From Perkinsus olseni (taxonomy: Eukaryota; Perkinsozoa; Perkinsida), in the NCBI GenBank assembly GCA_013115125.1, contig JABANN010000553.1, forward strand, positions 1 to 21,730: a stretch of DNA of 21,730 nucleotides, given 5' to 3'. A program made the translations under genes and the position numbers. The notes under the pieces are model-generated. The model made no database searches, was not told the DNA's origin, and saw only the letters and a list, made by a program, of their open reading frames with translations. This document shows, one piece after another, positions 1-9,347 of this stretch (its first letter is position 1; every line of letters starts with the position of its first letter).

Positions 1-1067
1 GTCAGCTGCAGACATATACCTCTCAACTTATGTTGCGTTCCAACAGTAGTGCTTTGGAATCCGAGATGCTACACTTGTGCAGTCCAAGGACCGCCGAAGA
101 CGACCCAAGGGGGGGGTATGGATATTAGAACAAGGAAAAAAGCGAACGAAGGAGCCTTCTAGCTCCTTCAGAGTCTTCTTTCCAGTTTGAAGGTTGTAAA
201 TGCTCATCAAGAAGACACTTCTCATATGGTTCATCACCGATGCGTTCTTTTTCCAACAAGAAGTTCAATCAAGAATTGCTGCTTCTGAAATCGTCACTGA
301 CCCACGCAGCCTGCATGCCGAGCAATCAGCGACTTCAAACGACGTGCAACGAATCAAAGCTCTGGCGCGAGACACAAGGGGAGGACTGGACATCCCCACT
401 GGGGATGTCCAGTCACTCCCACTCCCGTTCACTCCCGACCGAAGCGTCCAGACTACTTTCGCAATAGCGTTGAGGAAATGCAAGTCATGCAAGAGTGGTT
501 AAGTGGAGTTTAGCAGCACAGATCCTCCATTTCAGTCACTCTTGTTGTTTCTTCGTGATTGGTGAAATGGTGGAACCCATTCTTCCTGCCGGATGTCCTC
601 AGAAGATTAATGACCGCTCACCCCCGTCGTTTGACAATATTCGTTTTAGAGTTCTAATTTTTCGGCCAAAATTTGGTATTACCGAATTTTTTAAGCTAGT
701 ACAATCGTCATTTTCCCAACCTTTATAGCTCGCTCTCCCCTCTCCCTCTCCAATCAGTGCCACTCATGCGTCTAAGACAGCTAGAGGTGTCAGAAAAGAA
801 TGGCCGGCGGCTCGGTTGTGATGCTCACTAGCCTAACGATTGTGTTGATGAAGCTTCCCGACCGAACTCGTGTCGTCGACCGGTCATCATCAATTTCTTC
901 GCAACTCGTTTCATTAACTTTTCTTCGTTACTATGTCGATGATAGTATTTTTTCATCATTATTAATTTTCCTATTTTAAGATTTTTTCATGATTTTTATT
1001 ACTCTTCAGTTCTGCTTGTGCCCTTCTTCTGTATCATCTCTAACAACCCTTAAGCTATTACCTTCTC
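1..1067. other. Upstream region without a resolved gene
   Basis: I see no exon with recognisable protein content here. Short open frames on both strands have no family motif and no consistent splice sites. The stretch is AT-rich from about 640 to 1060, immediately before the glycosyltransferase start codon, which suits a promoter and 5' untranslated region, but no specific element can be named. A perfect hairpin at 384-414 is listed separately. Confidence 0.5.
384..414. repeat. Perfect 14-bp inverted repeat with 3-nt loop
   Basis: Positions 384-397 (GACTGGACATCCCC) and 401-414 (GGGGATGTCCAGTC) are exact reverse complements separated by ACT. The dyad can form a stable cruciform or RNA hairpin. 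Nothing nearby identifies its role; it could be a remnant of an inverted-repeat element or chance. Confidence 0.85.
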
Positions 1068-4000
1068 ATGGCGACCGACAACACAGCAAGCGTCGAATCG
1101 CCACAGCAGCGGTATGTGGTGCCCAAGGTGAGCAAATCCACTAGTTGCTGCCTCTCATCAGCTATCCACCTCCAGGTTCACGGCGCCCCGATCTGCCCGA
1201 TCTTCGGCCGTATTCTCGTCTTGACCGTCACCCTCGTCGTATGTGCCTTCGTCGCGATGACCTGGTAAGTTTAGAGTCCGAGGGAGCGCTCAATAGACTG
1301 CGGCCTCTCCTGAATTCCGAGAGCGCTTCAGGATTGAACTTGACGTCTAGGAGGGGATCCTAGGTAGCTCAGCTGAGGCAGTCTATTGTCCACTACGTTG
1401 TTGGTCGCAGCGCCATCGACGGTCATCACTTCTCAGGTATTGCGAGGGCATCATGTGGATTTACGACCCTACGACCAATTCTTGGCCGATCTATGACTGC
1501 CCCAGCTTAGCCGAGTCCTTCAAAATCCAGAATAGGGAATTTTCTGGTAGGACTTGTCGCATGGCCATCGCCTACAACTATGAAACTGCTTACAACATGC
1601 AAAAGGCTGGTATCACTGTACCGTACGGAACCAAGCCCGAAGATGCTCTGGAGAGGTGTATCTTACCTCACGAGAGCGAAGACGATATTATGTGCTACTC
1701 GGTGAACCAATGCACGTACATGTGCCGTACCGCTGACACCAACGAGAACTGCCCTTATCCTGGTACCATCAATAAGGACACTACGGAGATTGCTGATAAC
1801 GAGCAGTGTAATATATATGTTGCCAGCCAGACCTTCTCGCAGACAGTTGACTGCTATAAGGTAATATCATGATCTGTGGGAGGTCTGGTCAGGAGTGGCG
1901 TATTTTAGGTTGAAGTTGGTCCTTTTTGTGGTCGCCAGTTTAGAGTAACTCCCTCTAATATCTTGGTTATGAGAGGCATTATTGTGGCTACTGTATTTAT
2001 GATTGTATTTTGGTTCATTTCCGAGTTTGGTCTGAGGGCTACGGAAAAGGGTTTGAAGCAAGAGCAGGCGGAAGGCAAGGCTAGGATGGACGTTGAGTTG
2101 CCAGCCAAACGGAAGTGGGTGCCAGACACGGTATCGACCTGGTCAGTACTGTTTTGGCAGGTTCCTTCGAGAACAGGTCGAGCAGAGGTGGGCGGACGAA
2201 GCTCGGTACATGTACTCGCTGGACCCCAACTCCTCTCTCTGGGGCGGCGACCTCACTGCGTCAGCGGGTCAGAGCGCGAGGGCTGCTGGATCTGTTGTCA
2301 CGCCGACTGTTAACAGTCCGATGATGTCAACGTAATGAGGTGGTTGTGATTGTTTTTGATGATTTTTGATTTTCAGGATTGGAGGTTATCCGGGCATGAC
2401 CGCCAGCGAGTACAGCGAGCAGATAACCAAGGGAGGATTCAAGAGCAGATTGTGAGGGGGGACGATTTGGTGAAGGTGTGGTATGGAAGCGTGCATGCCC
2501 GTGCTCTTTTCAGGGAGTCTCGGGATCCTCGGAAGCGTTTCGAGTCATCCGCATGGCAACGGCGGATTGAGCAGTACCGGACGTTAGGAAAAGACAAGAA
2601 AGCAAGATTTGTTGCCAAGGAGCACTTCCGTATGTTGATAACTACTATCATTATGGCGTGCTGGCGTCCTTGAAGCCTCCATTTCTAGGTACACTACTAC
2701 TCAATGGTTTCTTCATCATTCTTATTATCGTTTCTCAATTCTGTATTCTATATTTCTCTCCTCAAAATATGCATTCCCAAGAGAGCCTGTATGAAGCCTT
2801 CGTTGGTGTGGTATCTATTTGGAATGCTGTATCTGCTTTGGATTGGATTATCTTCCTCGATGTGTTGTTGGATGTGGTACTCTTCTTTGCGGCCGCATGT
2901 GTCGTCAAGTGGCCTAAGCCTCCAGTGAGTGGGAAATGGTCTAGTGGTTAAATTCATGGGTTGCTATGCGACAGGTCGCGGGTTCGATTCTGACTGCGTT
3001 ATTTTAGGTCTTCTCTCGTCATATGCAAGAGGAGCTCAAGGAGACTGCAGGTGAGGGTTACGGCGAGGAGTCTGTCCCTCTGAAGGAGGCGGGCAAAGAG
3101 CCGGCCATGGGAGCAGCTGTCCCGGAGGCAGCCGCGGCAGACCAACCAACAGCTCAGCGCAAGACTCTACTACCACTTGATGGTGCTGATAATTTGAGTG
3201 ACGTTGATGCTGGGAGTGACTTCGAAAGTGAAGATTCGGCGACAGTTGACTTTGTAATATTTTTACCTCTGGCCTGGTTCCGACGACATCATCCTCGTGC
3301 CAGGTACTGGAACAAGCCATGACGGGGGACGTCTGCTTGCTTATTGCTTGTCATAACTCTGCCATGACTGAGGAGAGGTGGGCTCCTCTATTTCACCCTC
3401 GGGGGGTATGATCGCTTTTTTCAGGTATGACGTTTTCACTGGCACTCTCAGAGCTGCCCTGATGGTCTTCCCGCCCACCCACATCTTCGTATGTGATAAT
3501 GGACGGGATGCCAAGCCTTTTGATGAGACCCAATGGGCCACCCAGCAGGTAGTAGTAAAATTCCCCCAACTCGTGTGAGGGGGGAACGCTTCCATCAGGT
3601 GCATCCTGACATTAACTACCTCTTTGTACCCGAGGGTAACAAGACCTTTGCCTTCTATTGGTGTAATAAATATTGGATACCCTTCCTTCATAGATGTGGC
3701 AGGGTCCCCGCCTTTAAGTAATAGTGCTGTGCCTCGGTCGGGGAGTAGGGTTCATTGACAGGTACGCGGTAATCATTGATGATGATGTACCCCTGCCGGC
3801 TGACCTCCATATCCCTCATCAAATGCTAGACCAAAACCCGAACATCAAGGTGAGTTCATGGTCAGCTCTCGGGTTCCAATGGAGGCTTCCTTTCAGGCGG
3901 TTCACTTCCCTATTACTGCAACGACACCCGATGGACACCCCAACCAGTTGGTCCGGTGTCAGGATGTCGAGTATAAGCTGGCTGCAGTGCACAAGCTGTT

Positions 4001-4983
4001 CCAGGCAACTCTGGCAAGGAGCCTGAGTTGTCACGGTGCTATTGCACTATGGGACCGGCAGACCATGGACGAGGTGAGTTCGGCTGAGTGTCGTGCAGGA
4101 AGCGTTGGAATGAGCTGACAGGTGTTCTATGAGCATGATACCGTCTTCAATGGCGAAGATCTTTACATGGGATTGTCCCTTCTGAGACGACGTGATGACT
4201 CCAAGATCATATCAGCACCTCAGACCATTGTGCCCACCTACGCTCCTGATACCTGGTACGTATCTTACCATCTTCAACCTCGGATATTTTCTCAATTCAG
4301 GTCGATGCTGTATCGTCAACGTGTGAAATCGTGGGATGTTACTTCACATAAGAAGACGTTCACGTATCTGTATGAAATCCTCACCCCTAGAGGTTGGTTC
4401 CATCTCGCCAGTTGGGTACTCAAACCCTACTTCATACAGGAGGTAGTACTACCATCCAATGACCGCGCGCCACGAAATTCTCCCTCTCATTGTGTGCAGT
4501 TCCTCACGATTATACTGGACTGGTTGAGAGCCTTCCTCCTAGGAGGTCTGATCATACGTGATTGGATTACCTTTGTTATCATGCTACTGGTCTTCACTGC
4601 CCTACTTTACATTATGGTCCTGGTCTTCTACTTCATCGTGCTTCGAGACAGGAAGGATATTCGACCGAGTGTCATGACTGTTATACTCTTCCCCTGGTAA
4701 TAAGGGCAATAGGAGGCGTCTGTATTGATATCGATCATCCGGGCGAGCGCGGTTTGTATACTGTGTTGGCAGGTACCGATTGTCAAGTTTGCTGTTCCGA
4801 TTGGGTGCACTTTGCCAGAATCTTCTAATTTATTCCCATGAGAGGAAGGGCATCAAGATCGGCGTCCGAGAGGATGAGATTAGAGATATCCCCCCATGCC
4901 CACCTCATCCGGATGTTGATTGGTTTACCGTATGGACTTTGCCTGAGGACGACAAGAAGGACGAGGAGGACGGAAATCACTGA
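1068..4983 (+). CDS. Processive family-2 glycosyltransferase, multi-pass membrane (chitin/hyaluronan/cellulose-synthase type)
   Basis: Eighteen exons: 1068-1127, 1176-1264, 1437-1860, 1909-about 2141, about 2161-2331, 2377-2451, 2514-2629, 2689-2924, 3008-3253, 3304-3377, 3425-3548, 3599-3717, 3762-3849, 3897-4073, 4122-4255, 4301-4442, 4500-4696, 4773-4983. Phases agree throughout and give about 971 residues. The catalytic core shows the GT2 order: VCDNGRD (near residue 599), IIDDDVPLP (near 662), FNGEDLYMG (near 756) and QRVKSW (near 795), the last a variant of the Q-x-x-R-W polymer-channel motif. Family knowledge: such enzymes polymerise a nucleotide-sugar on the cytosolic side and extrude the chain. 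Hydrophobic segments lie near residues 29-47, 213-229, 391-412, 434-460 and 858-884. Between the first two is a Cys-rich, probably extracytosolic domain (exon 3). The C-terminus is acidic. Sugar specificity cannot be read from sequence. The exon 4/5 junction is ambiguous. Confidence 0.9.
2934..2993 (+). repeat. tRNA-like relic filling intron 8 of the glycosyltransferase gene
   Basis: Inside the intron 2925-3007 there is an A-box-like TGGTCTAGTGGTTA (2937-2950) and a B-box GGTTCGATTC (2981-2990) at roughly tRNA spacing. Stem pairing is poor, so a working tRNA gene is unlikely. It looks like a tRNA pseudogene or tRNA-derived short element making up most of the intron. Confidence 0.65.
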
Positions 4984-5419
4984 GCTGATCGCTCGTAGTA
5001 ATGTTGCTATTATTATTACTCTTCCACATCATCACCATCGTACTCGTGCTACAATTATGTTCAGCGAAGGCAGGGACCGACCTGAAGTGCTGGATGGTCG
5101 CTCAGTAGCGTGTTACTGGTTTCGCATCCTCTTCTTGAGTGAGTCGAGTTGTCTCATATGTCCTTAGGGCAGGCTAGGGGTGAGGGAGGGTTGATGAATT
5201 TCTATGGGCCTTGGAGAGGATGGGAAGGCCGAGTCGTATGTTAGGATCGAACGCGGGACTATCTGCTTCGCGGATGAACACTTCATCCGACTGAACTGCA
5301 GAGACCGAGAGAATGCAGGAGTCTTGTATTTTAGTGGGCGATAGTTCAACTGTTCTGGGACAGCCTGTTGATGTTCTATGGCCGGGGCAACAGCCCTAAG
5401 ACGATCATCCAGGCTTCAG
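4984..5419. other. Intergenic region between two plus-strand genes
   Basis: This holds the 3' flank of the glycosyltransferase gene and the 5' flank of the bromodomain gene. I see no coding exon. The only recognisable object is a minus-strand tRNA-like relic at about 5232-5302. Confidence 0.5.
5232..5302 (-). repeat. tRNA-like relic with A and B boxes
   Basis: On the minus strand, AGTTCAGTCGGATGAAG (5297-5281) resembles an A box with D-loop, and GCGTTCGATCC (5254-5244) resembles a B box with one change from the GGTTCGANTCC consensus. Order and spacing fit a tRNA-derived sequence. No good acceptor stem was found, so I regard it as a pseudogene. Confidence 0.6.
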
Positions 5420-7124
5420 ATGGCGGTCGATGAGTGAGTCAAGGGGCCCAGCAAGTGAGAGCGACGGCGCCTGTCTGACGCAGGGCAGCCACCACGAAGG
5501 GCAGCAAAAGGCGACAGTCGGGAGGGTTGTTGACGACGACCGCAGATGGAGCGTCGAAGGATGTCGATCGAACAACAGAAATACGTACGAGGGGGTTGAG
5601 TCGATGCCCTGAGGGCGGTCGGGCCGAGGTCGTTGGCAGGCAAGAAGAAGACCCCGATTATGTCGATACGAGCGCGGTGTCGGAGGAGCTCTCGGTTGAG
5701 CATGAGACGTGACAGCGTTGTTGAGACCGCCGGGTTCAGTACCCCGCCCAGGTTGCTCGGACAGATGCAGTCCCCGCAGGAAGTGAGGTACTTGGATAGG
5801 TGTGGGTGGGGTAGTGCTGCTGCTGCTGCTCAGCTGTCGCAATGGTGGACCAGCGACTACGATGCTTGCCCGCCTTACTTTGCGCATGAGAATCATCCCT
5901 TGTACGACATGCGGTACTCTCCACCAAGCCAGGACGATCGTCACTGGAGGCGGATCATCAGGAAGTCGACTAAAATGAGAGGCACGCCGTGAAGGGCCAG
6001 CCTGACCTCACGCTACAGCTGGTCAGATGCGTGTTTGACTGGCAGACGGCGGACTAGTGTCGCATCGAGACGAAGCAGTATATCTAGCACCTTTACAGAC
6101 GTGGGTACGCGCAGCCACTGTGACCGGCAGTATCCTCTAGGTTCCGCCGCCGGTGGAGGAGTCGGACAACTTCAATCCGGTGAGCCTCGCAGAGCTGCAA
6201 CAGGTTTGTGAGGAGCTAGGCAAGCCCACCGTCGCCATTGCGAACCCTCCGACGAGGCGACAGGCGTCCGTGTCGTCCCGTCATGGTGAGGCGTCCATGC
6301 CTCCCTGCAACCGTCATAGTCAGCCAGGCACTACTCGACGGAGTGCCCGACTCCACCCACCAACCCCCCGCAAGTCGACTCGACGCCGAAGTGCACGACA
6401 GAGGCGATAACGAAGCCTTCAACCCGTTACAGCCTCTTCGTTATGCGCATGAGAAATTTGATCGGTGGTGTCTTCGGGGTAATGCCCGGTATCATTGCCA
6501 GAAGCAGCGAAGTCTGCTGTACACGATGGTCTCCCTCTTTCTGTCAGGGTTGGGTTGTTGAATACTATGCTTATCTAGCAGTACATTATTGCACTTTTTA
6601 ATGAGCGCTTCAGCGAGGCCGTTGAAGCTACCTGGCCGTGATTCTACACGGGTATTGCACGCCTTGGCTGCCAAGGGTGATACCACTCCTTTCAGAACTC
6701 TCATCACTTAGCGGCGTATGAGCAACAACAGACTATGCCCGACTGGGAGCGTAACGAGTATCGGAGGTTGATCCAGAGGATCTGCAGACACCATAAGGAT
6801 ATCGTGGAGCCCTTCGTGAATCCTGTACCGAAAACTGTCCCGCGGTACTACGACGTCATCTCCACGCCAATGGATATCGGCGTTATTCGAGAGAAGCTCG
6901 ACAGTTTCGCCTACTCTTCCCGGGCCGAGTTCGAGGGCGACATTAGACAGATGCTGAGTAACGCTTATTTGTATAACAACCCCGGCGAGTACGTCTTCGA
7001 GAAGGCGTTGGAGTTCCACGACCTCTTCAACGAGCAGATGAACGCAACTGTTGCTGTTGTATTGGACCGGCTGGCTCAGGAGGAGGAGGCCATAACGAAG
7101 GTTAAGCGACGAAAAAAGGAATGA
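5420..7124 (+). CDS. Bromodomain protein
   Basis: Resolved exons: 5420-5433, 5505-5708, 5752-5782, 5834-5988, 6046-6100, 6141-6285, 6320-about 6480 and the last exon 6696-7124. One or more small exons between 6480 and 6695 are not resolved. The final exon encodes a bromodomain, the acetyl-lysine reader of chromatin proteins: EPFVNPV, YYDVISTPMDIG, EFEGDIRQML, then NAYLYNNPG with the YN asparagine that contacts acetyl-lysine. It ends in a basic tail (KVKRRKKE). The upstream part is low in recognisable structure: an acidic stretch (QEEDPDYVDT), an aromatic patch (LSQWWTSDYD) and a Ser/Arg-rich region, suggesting a disordered regulatory N-terminus. A nuclear role is inferred. No kinase, WD40 or acetyltransferase domain is visible. 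The start ATG at 5420 is the first that splices in phase; the first coding exon would be only 14 nt. Confidence 0.88.
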
Positions 7125-7983
7125 AGTTGATCGTTAGTATTCCCTGCTAATGTAGTTAAGTATTTATTCAAAGGCCGGTGGTATCTTGTGTTCAGTTTTC
7201 GGTTGTATAACAATCAGTAGCCATCGTACCCCTACCGACGTCCGGATGATGCGTGTCAGTTTAAAGTCCAACGCCGAGAATCGGCTCAATCATCACACCA
7301 GTACGGATGTGTCCTACAGTACCCACCGTCTAAAGACTGTATCTGCTTTGGCGGACCTCACGCATTCAATTTTCCATGTTATAAGCTGAAATTTTGGATA
7401 TAGAGGTTTTTTTACTATGACGGATGGCTTAGGGGGTGAACGTGACAGTTTCACGAAAAAACGGGCGGGCGAAAATGAACTTGAAGAGGGATTAGTTCAG
7501 GCTAGTTCACCGAGGTTTGTGGTGCTCAGACTCGAGGCTCAGTTCTTTCCTCTCACGGCGGTGCCTGTGCACCACCCGACAATGTGTTTGTGGGTTTGAA
7601 GTTAAACTCCGACATTCCGAGAGAAAAGGTTTAGCCTGTCGAATGGGCCCTGCTCATGTTGCTCACAGAGCGAGGTCAGCGGCCGGGATACTTCCGGCCG
7701 GGTAACCTGCTTCCTGACCGTCGCCTGGCGCCTCTGGGTGGTCACTTTCGAACACAAAGTATTGATCGAATCAACCACAACCAAGAAGACTTTCATGCGT
7801 GCGAAGTAACTCCTGATTCAATCGCGGTGGCGCTTCAGACTTCCTCATAGAATATCTGAAAGGGGACAGGTGGCTTGCTTCGTCGCCCGCAATTCACTGC
7901 TGACCGTTGCCTCTTCAAGTGCGTGCACACTCGCCACGCCCGGGGGTCCACTAAGGCCCGCTGACTTCGGGAGCGCTTCTCCG
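7125..7983. other. Gene-poor gap between convergent genes
   Basis: This stretch lies between the stop of the bromodomain gene (plus) and the stop of the unknown minus-strand gene ending at 7984. Short open frames in both directions show no family motif or splice structure. I see nothing beyond expected 3' flanks. Confidence 0.5.
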
Positions 7984-8769
7984 CTAGTCGCAGCAGGGCG
8001 AACTGTTCGAGGACCTGATCATGAACCTACTAGGATGGGTTCGAGGGAGTAGTCGGCCGACCGTTAGACGTGCCGCAGCGTCGGCCTCTTCAGCCTCTTC
8101 GCCCACCACCTCCCCTTCCGCCTCGGACTCCTTGTTATTATCGACTATCGTGGCATCCCACACAACACGATCGAAGTTGGTTAGCCGTGGCAAGGACAAG
8201 TCGGGAAGAGTAAACCCTCGCCGAAGGAGGGCCTCCGATTTTGGCTGCGGCAGACGGGGAGACATCTCGTCGCTGTCGCTGTCGCTGATGTAGCTGCTGA
8301 GCACTGATGATGACACGTCGTCAGTCGTGAGCACTCCGGCGGGCATCCAAGGCAACGCCAAGTACCTGCAGACAGCTGACCACCGCAGCTGCCTCACATT
8401 CTCACGGCGATTTATGCCGTGATCTTAAAGCTCTGAATGACCGCGAGGGTCGCCTGTCGAGTCGCCTTGTCTCCGGCCGTTTCGCCGACCTCCGCTGCTG
8501 ATGCTGACTGGCCGTCGGCAGGGCACCGTGGCCTGAGAGGAAGTGAACAGTCGTAGTGTCCTTCCCGTGCTCATTGGGGACCTCGACTGTAGTCCTCTAA
8601 GGAGAGCTCCGTGAGGGCGGTCGTATAGGGGCTGTCGCGGAAGGAGCCTCTCGACCCTGTAGCCGTTGTCGCCGCCGTTCGGTTGCCTTTGCGACTGTGG
8701 CTGGACGGGGTGCTCACTCGAAGGCCCGGATGGATCATGGACCACACCAATGGAAGACGACTCCTTCAT
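7984..8769 (-). CDS. Unknown Ser-rich and acidic protein
   Basis: Proposed exons on the minus strand: 8769-8582, 8532-8442 and 8388-7984, joined by introns of 49 and 53 nt in consistent phase, giving about 227 residues. I do not recognise the family. The N-terminal part is Gln/Pro/Arg-rich. The C-terminal part has a serine/aspartate run (SSYISDSDSDEM), a segment LTNFDRVVWDA, and a Glu/Ala-rich acidic stretch. No membrane segment or signal peptide is seen. The ATG at 8769 lies 68 bp after the stop of the MoaD-like gene, so it is the next member of a same-strand series. The junction at 8441-8389 removes a TAA in the upstream frame; an alternative is that a shorter protein ends at 8412 and a separate one starts near 8350. 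Confidence is moderate for the exons and low for function. Confidence 0.55.
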
Positions 8770-8837
8770 ATTAATGACAAACACAAGGCCAGTGTGGTAG
8801 TTGAGGAAAGTTTTCAAAAACGTCACGCGCCACAAAA

Positions 8838-9347
8838 TTATCCACCGCTGATTGGAGGAATCAGAGCAACTTCATCGTTTGGCTTCACATGCGTTGTGGA
8901 CTCTCTATCCAGTGCTACGTACTGCTCATTCAGTGCGAAGATCGATCGCGGTAGTAACTGACGACAGAACCTGCACCTTTGCCAGCGACGTTCGGACAGT
9001 CATGAAGGAGGGGCGCTCTGCACTGTCTCCATAACAGCACAATCGAACCGTGTGATGGCTAGCTTCCCGTTATCAACCTCGGTTCTCTCGACTATCTACT
9101 CAATCTCCTCCACTGTGAGCCCAATCTAAAACTACAATTACTACAACGAGATGGTGCGCCTCACCTGAGCCAGCTGTGGGTAGTCCGAGGCTAGACCGGC
9201 ACGGACACCACTCACTGTCCGGTTCCTGCCAACATTCGTGAAGACCACTTTACCTGAGGGAGATGGTATGATAGATACTACACCATCATACGCCTCACTT
9301 CTGGGCGTCACAGCATCTCGCGCTGGACCGAAAAGCAGGACGCTCAT
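8838..9347 (-). CDS. MOCS2A: MoaD/MOCS2A-like molybdopterin synthase sulfur-carrier subunit
   Basis: Exons 9347-9165, 9125-9100, 9022-8977 and 8921-8838 splice in phase to about 112 residues. The product begins MSVLLFGPARDAV, has ASDYPQLAQ in the middle and ends NDEVALIPPISGG at the stop. This is the MoaD ubiquitin-like fold signature, including the C-terminal Gly-Gly that is adenylated and thiocarboxylated to give sulfur to molybdopterin. Family knowledge: it pairs with MoaE/MOCS2B in the cytosol for molybdenum cofactor synthesis. It is longer than typical MoaD (about 80-90 residues). Part of the excess may be a further 30-nt intron inside exon 1 (about 9259-9288), which also keeps frame and ends in a good polypyrimidine tract. 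The 5' end overlaps the predicted 3' exon of the upstream helical-repeat gene on the same strand. No MoaE partner is seen in the window. Confidence 0.88.
9023..9060 (-). repeat. tRNA T-arm-like relic in an intron of the MoaD-like gene
   Basis: The intron 9099-9023 contains CACACGGTTCGATTGTG on the minus strand, a T-arm-like hairpin with a B-box-like core (GGTTCGATT, 9049-9041). No A box is convincing. It is probably the 3' half of a decayed tRNA-derived sequence. Confidence 0.45.

Noticed and set aside
2934-2993. Functional tRNA gene in the glycosyltransferase intron
   Set aside because: A and B boxes are present but acceptor and anticodon stems do not pair well, so I call it a relic, as for the other tRNA-like sequences.
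8425-8835. Unspliced minus-strand ORF of 136 codons
   Set aside because: A 49-nt intron with good ends lies inside it; the spliced frame is better coding and connects to the acidic exon ending at 7984.
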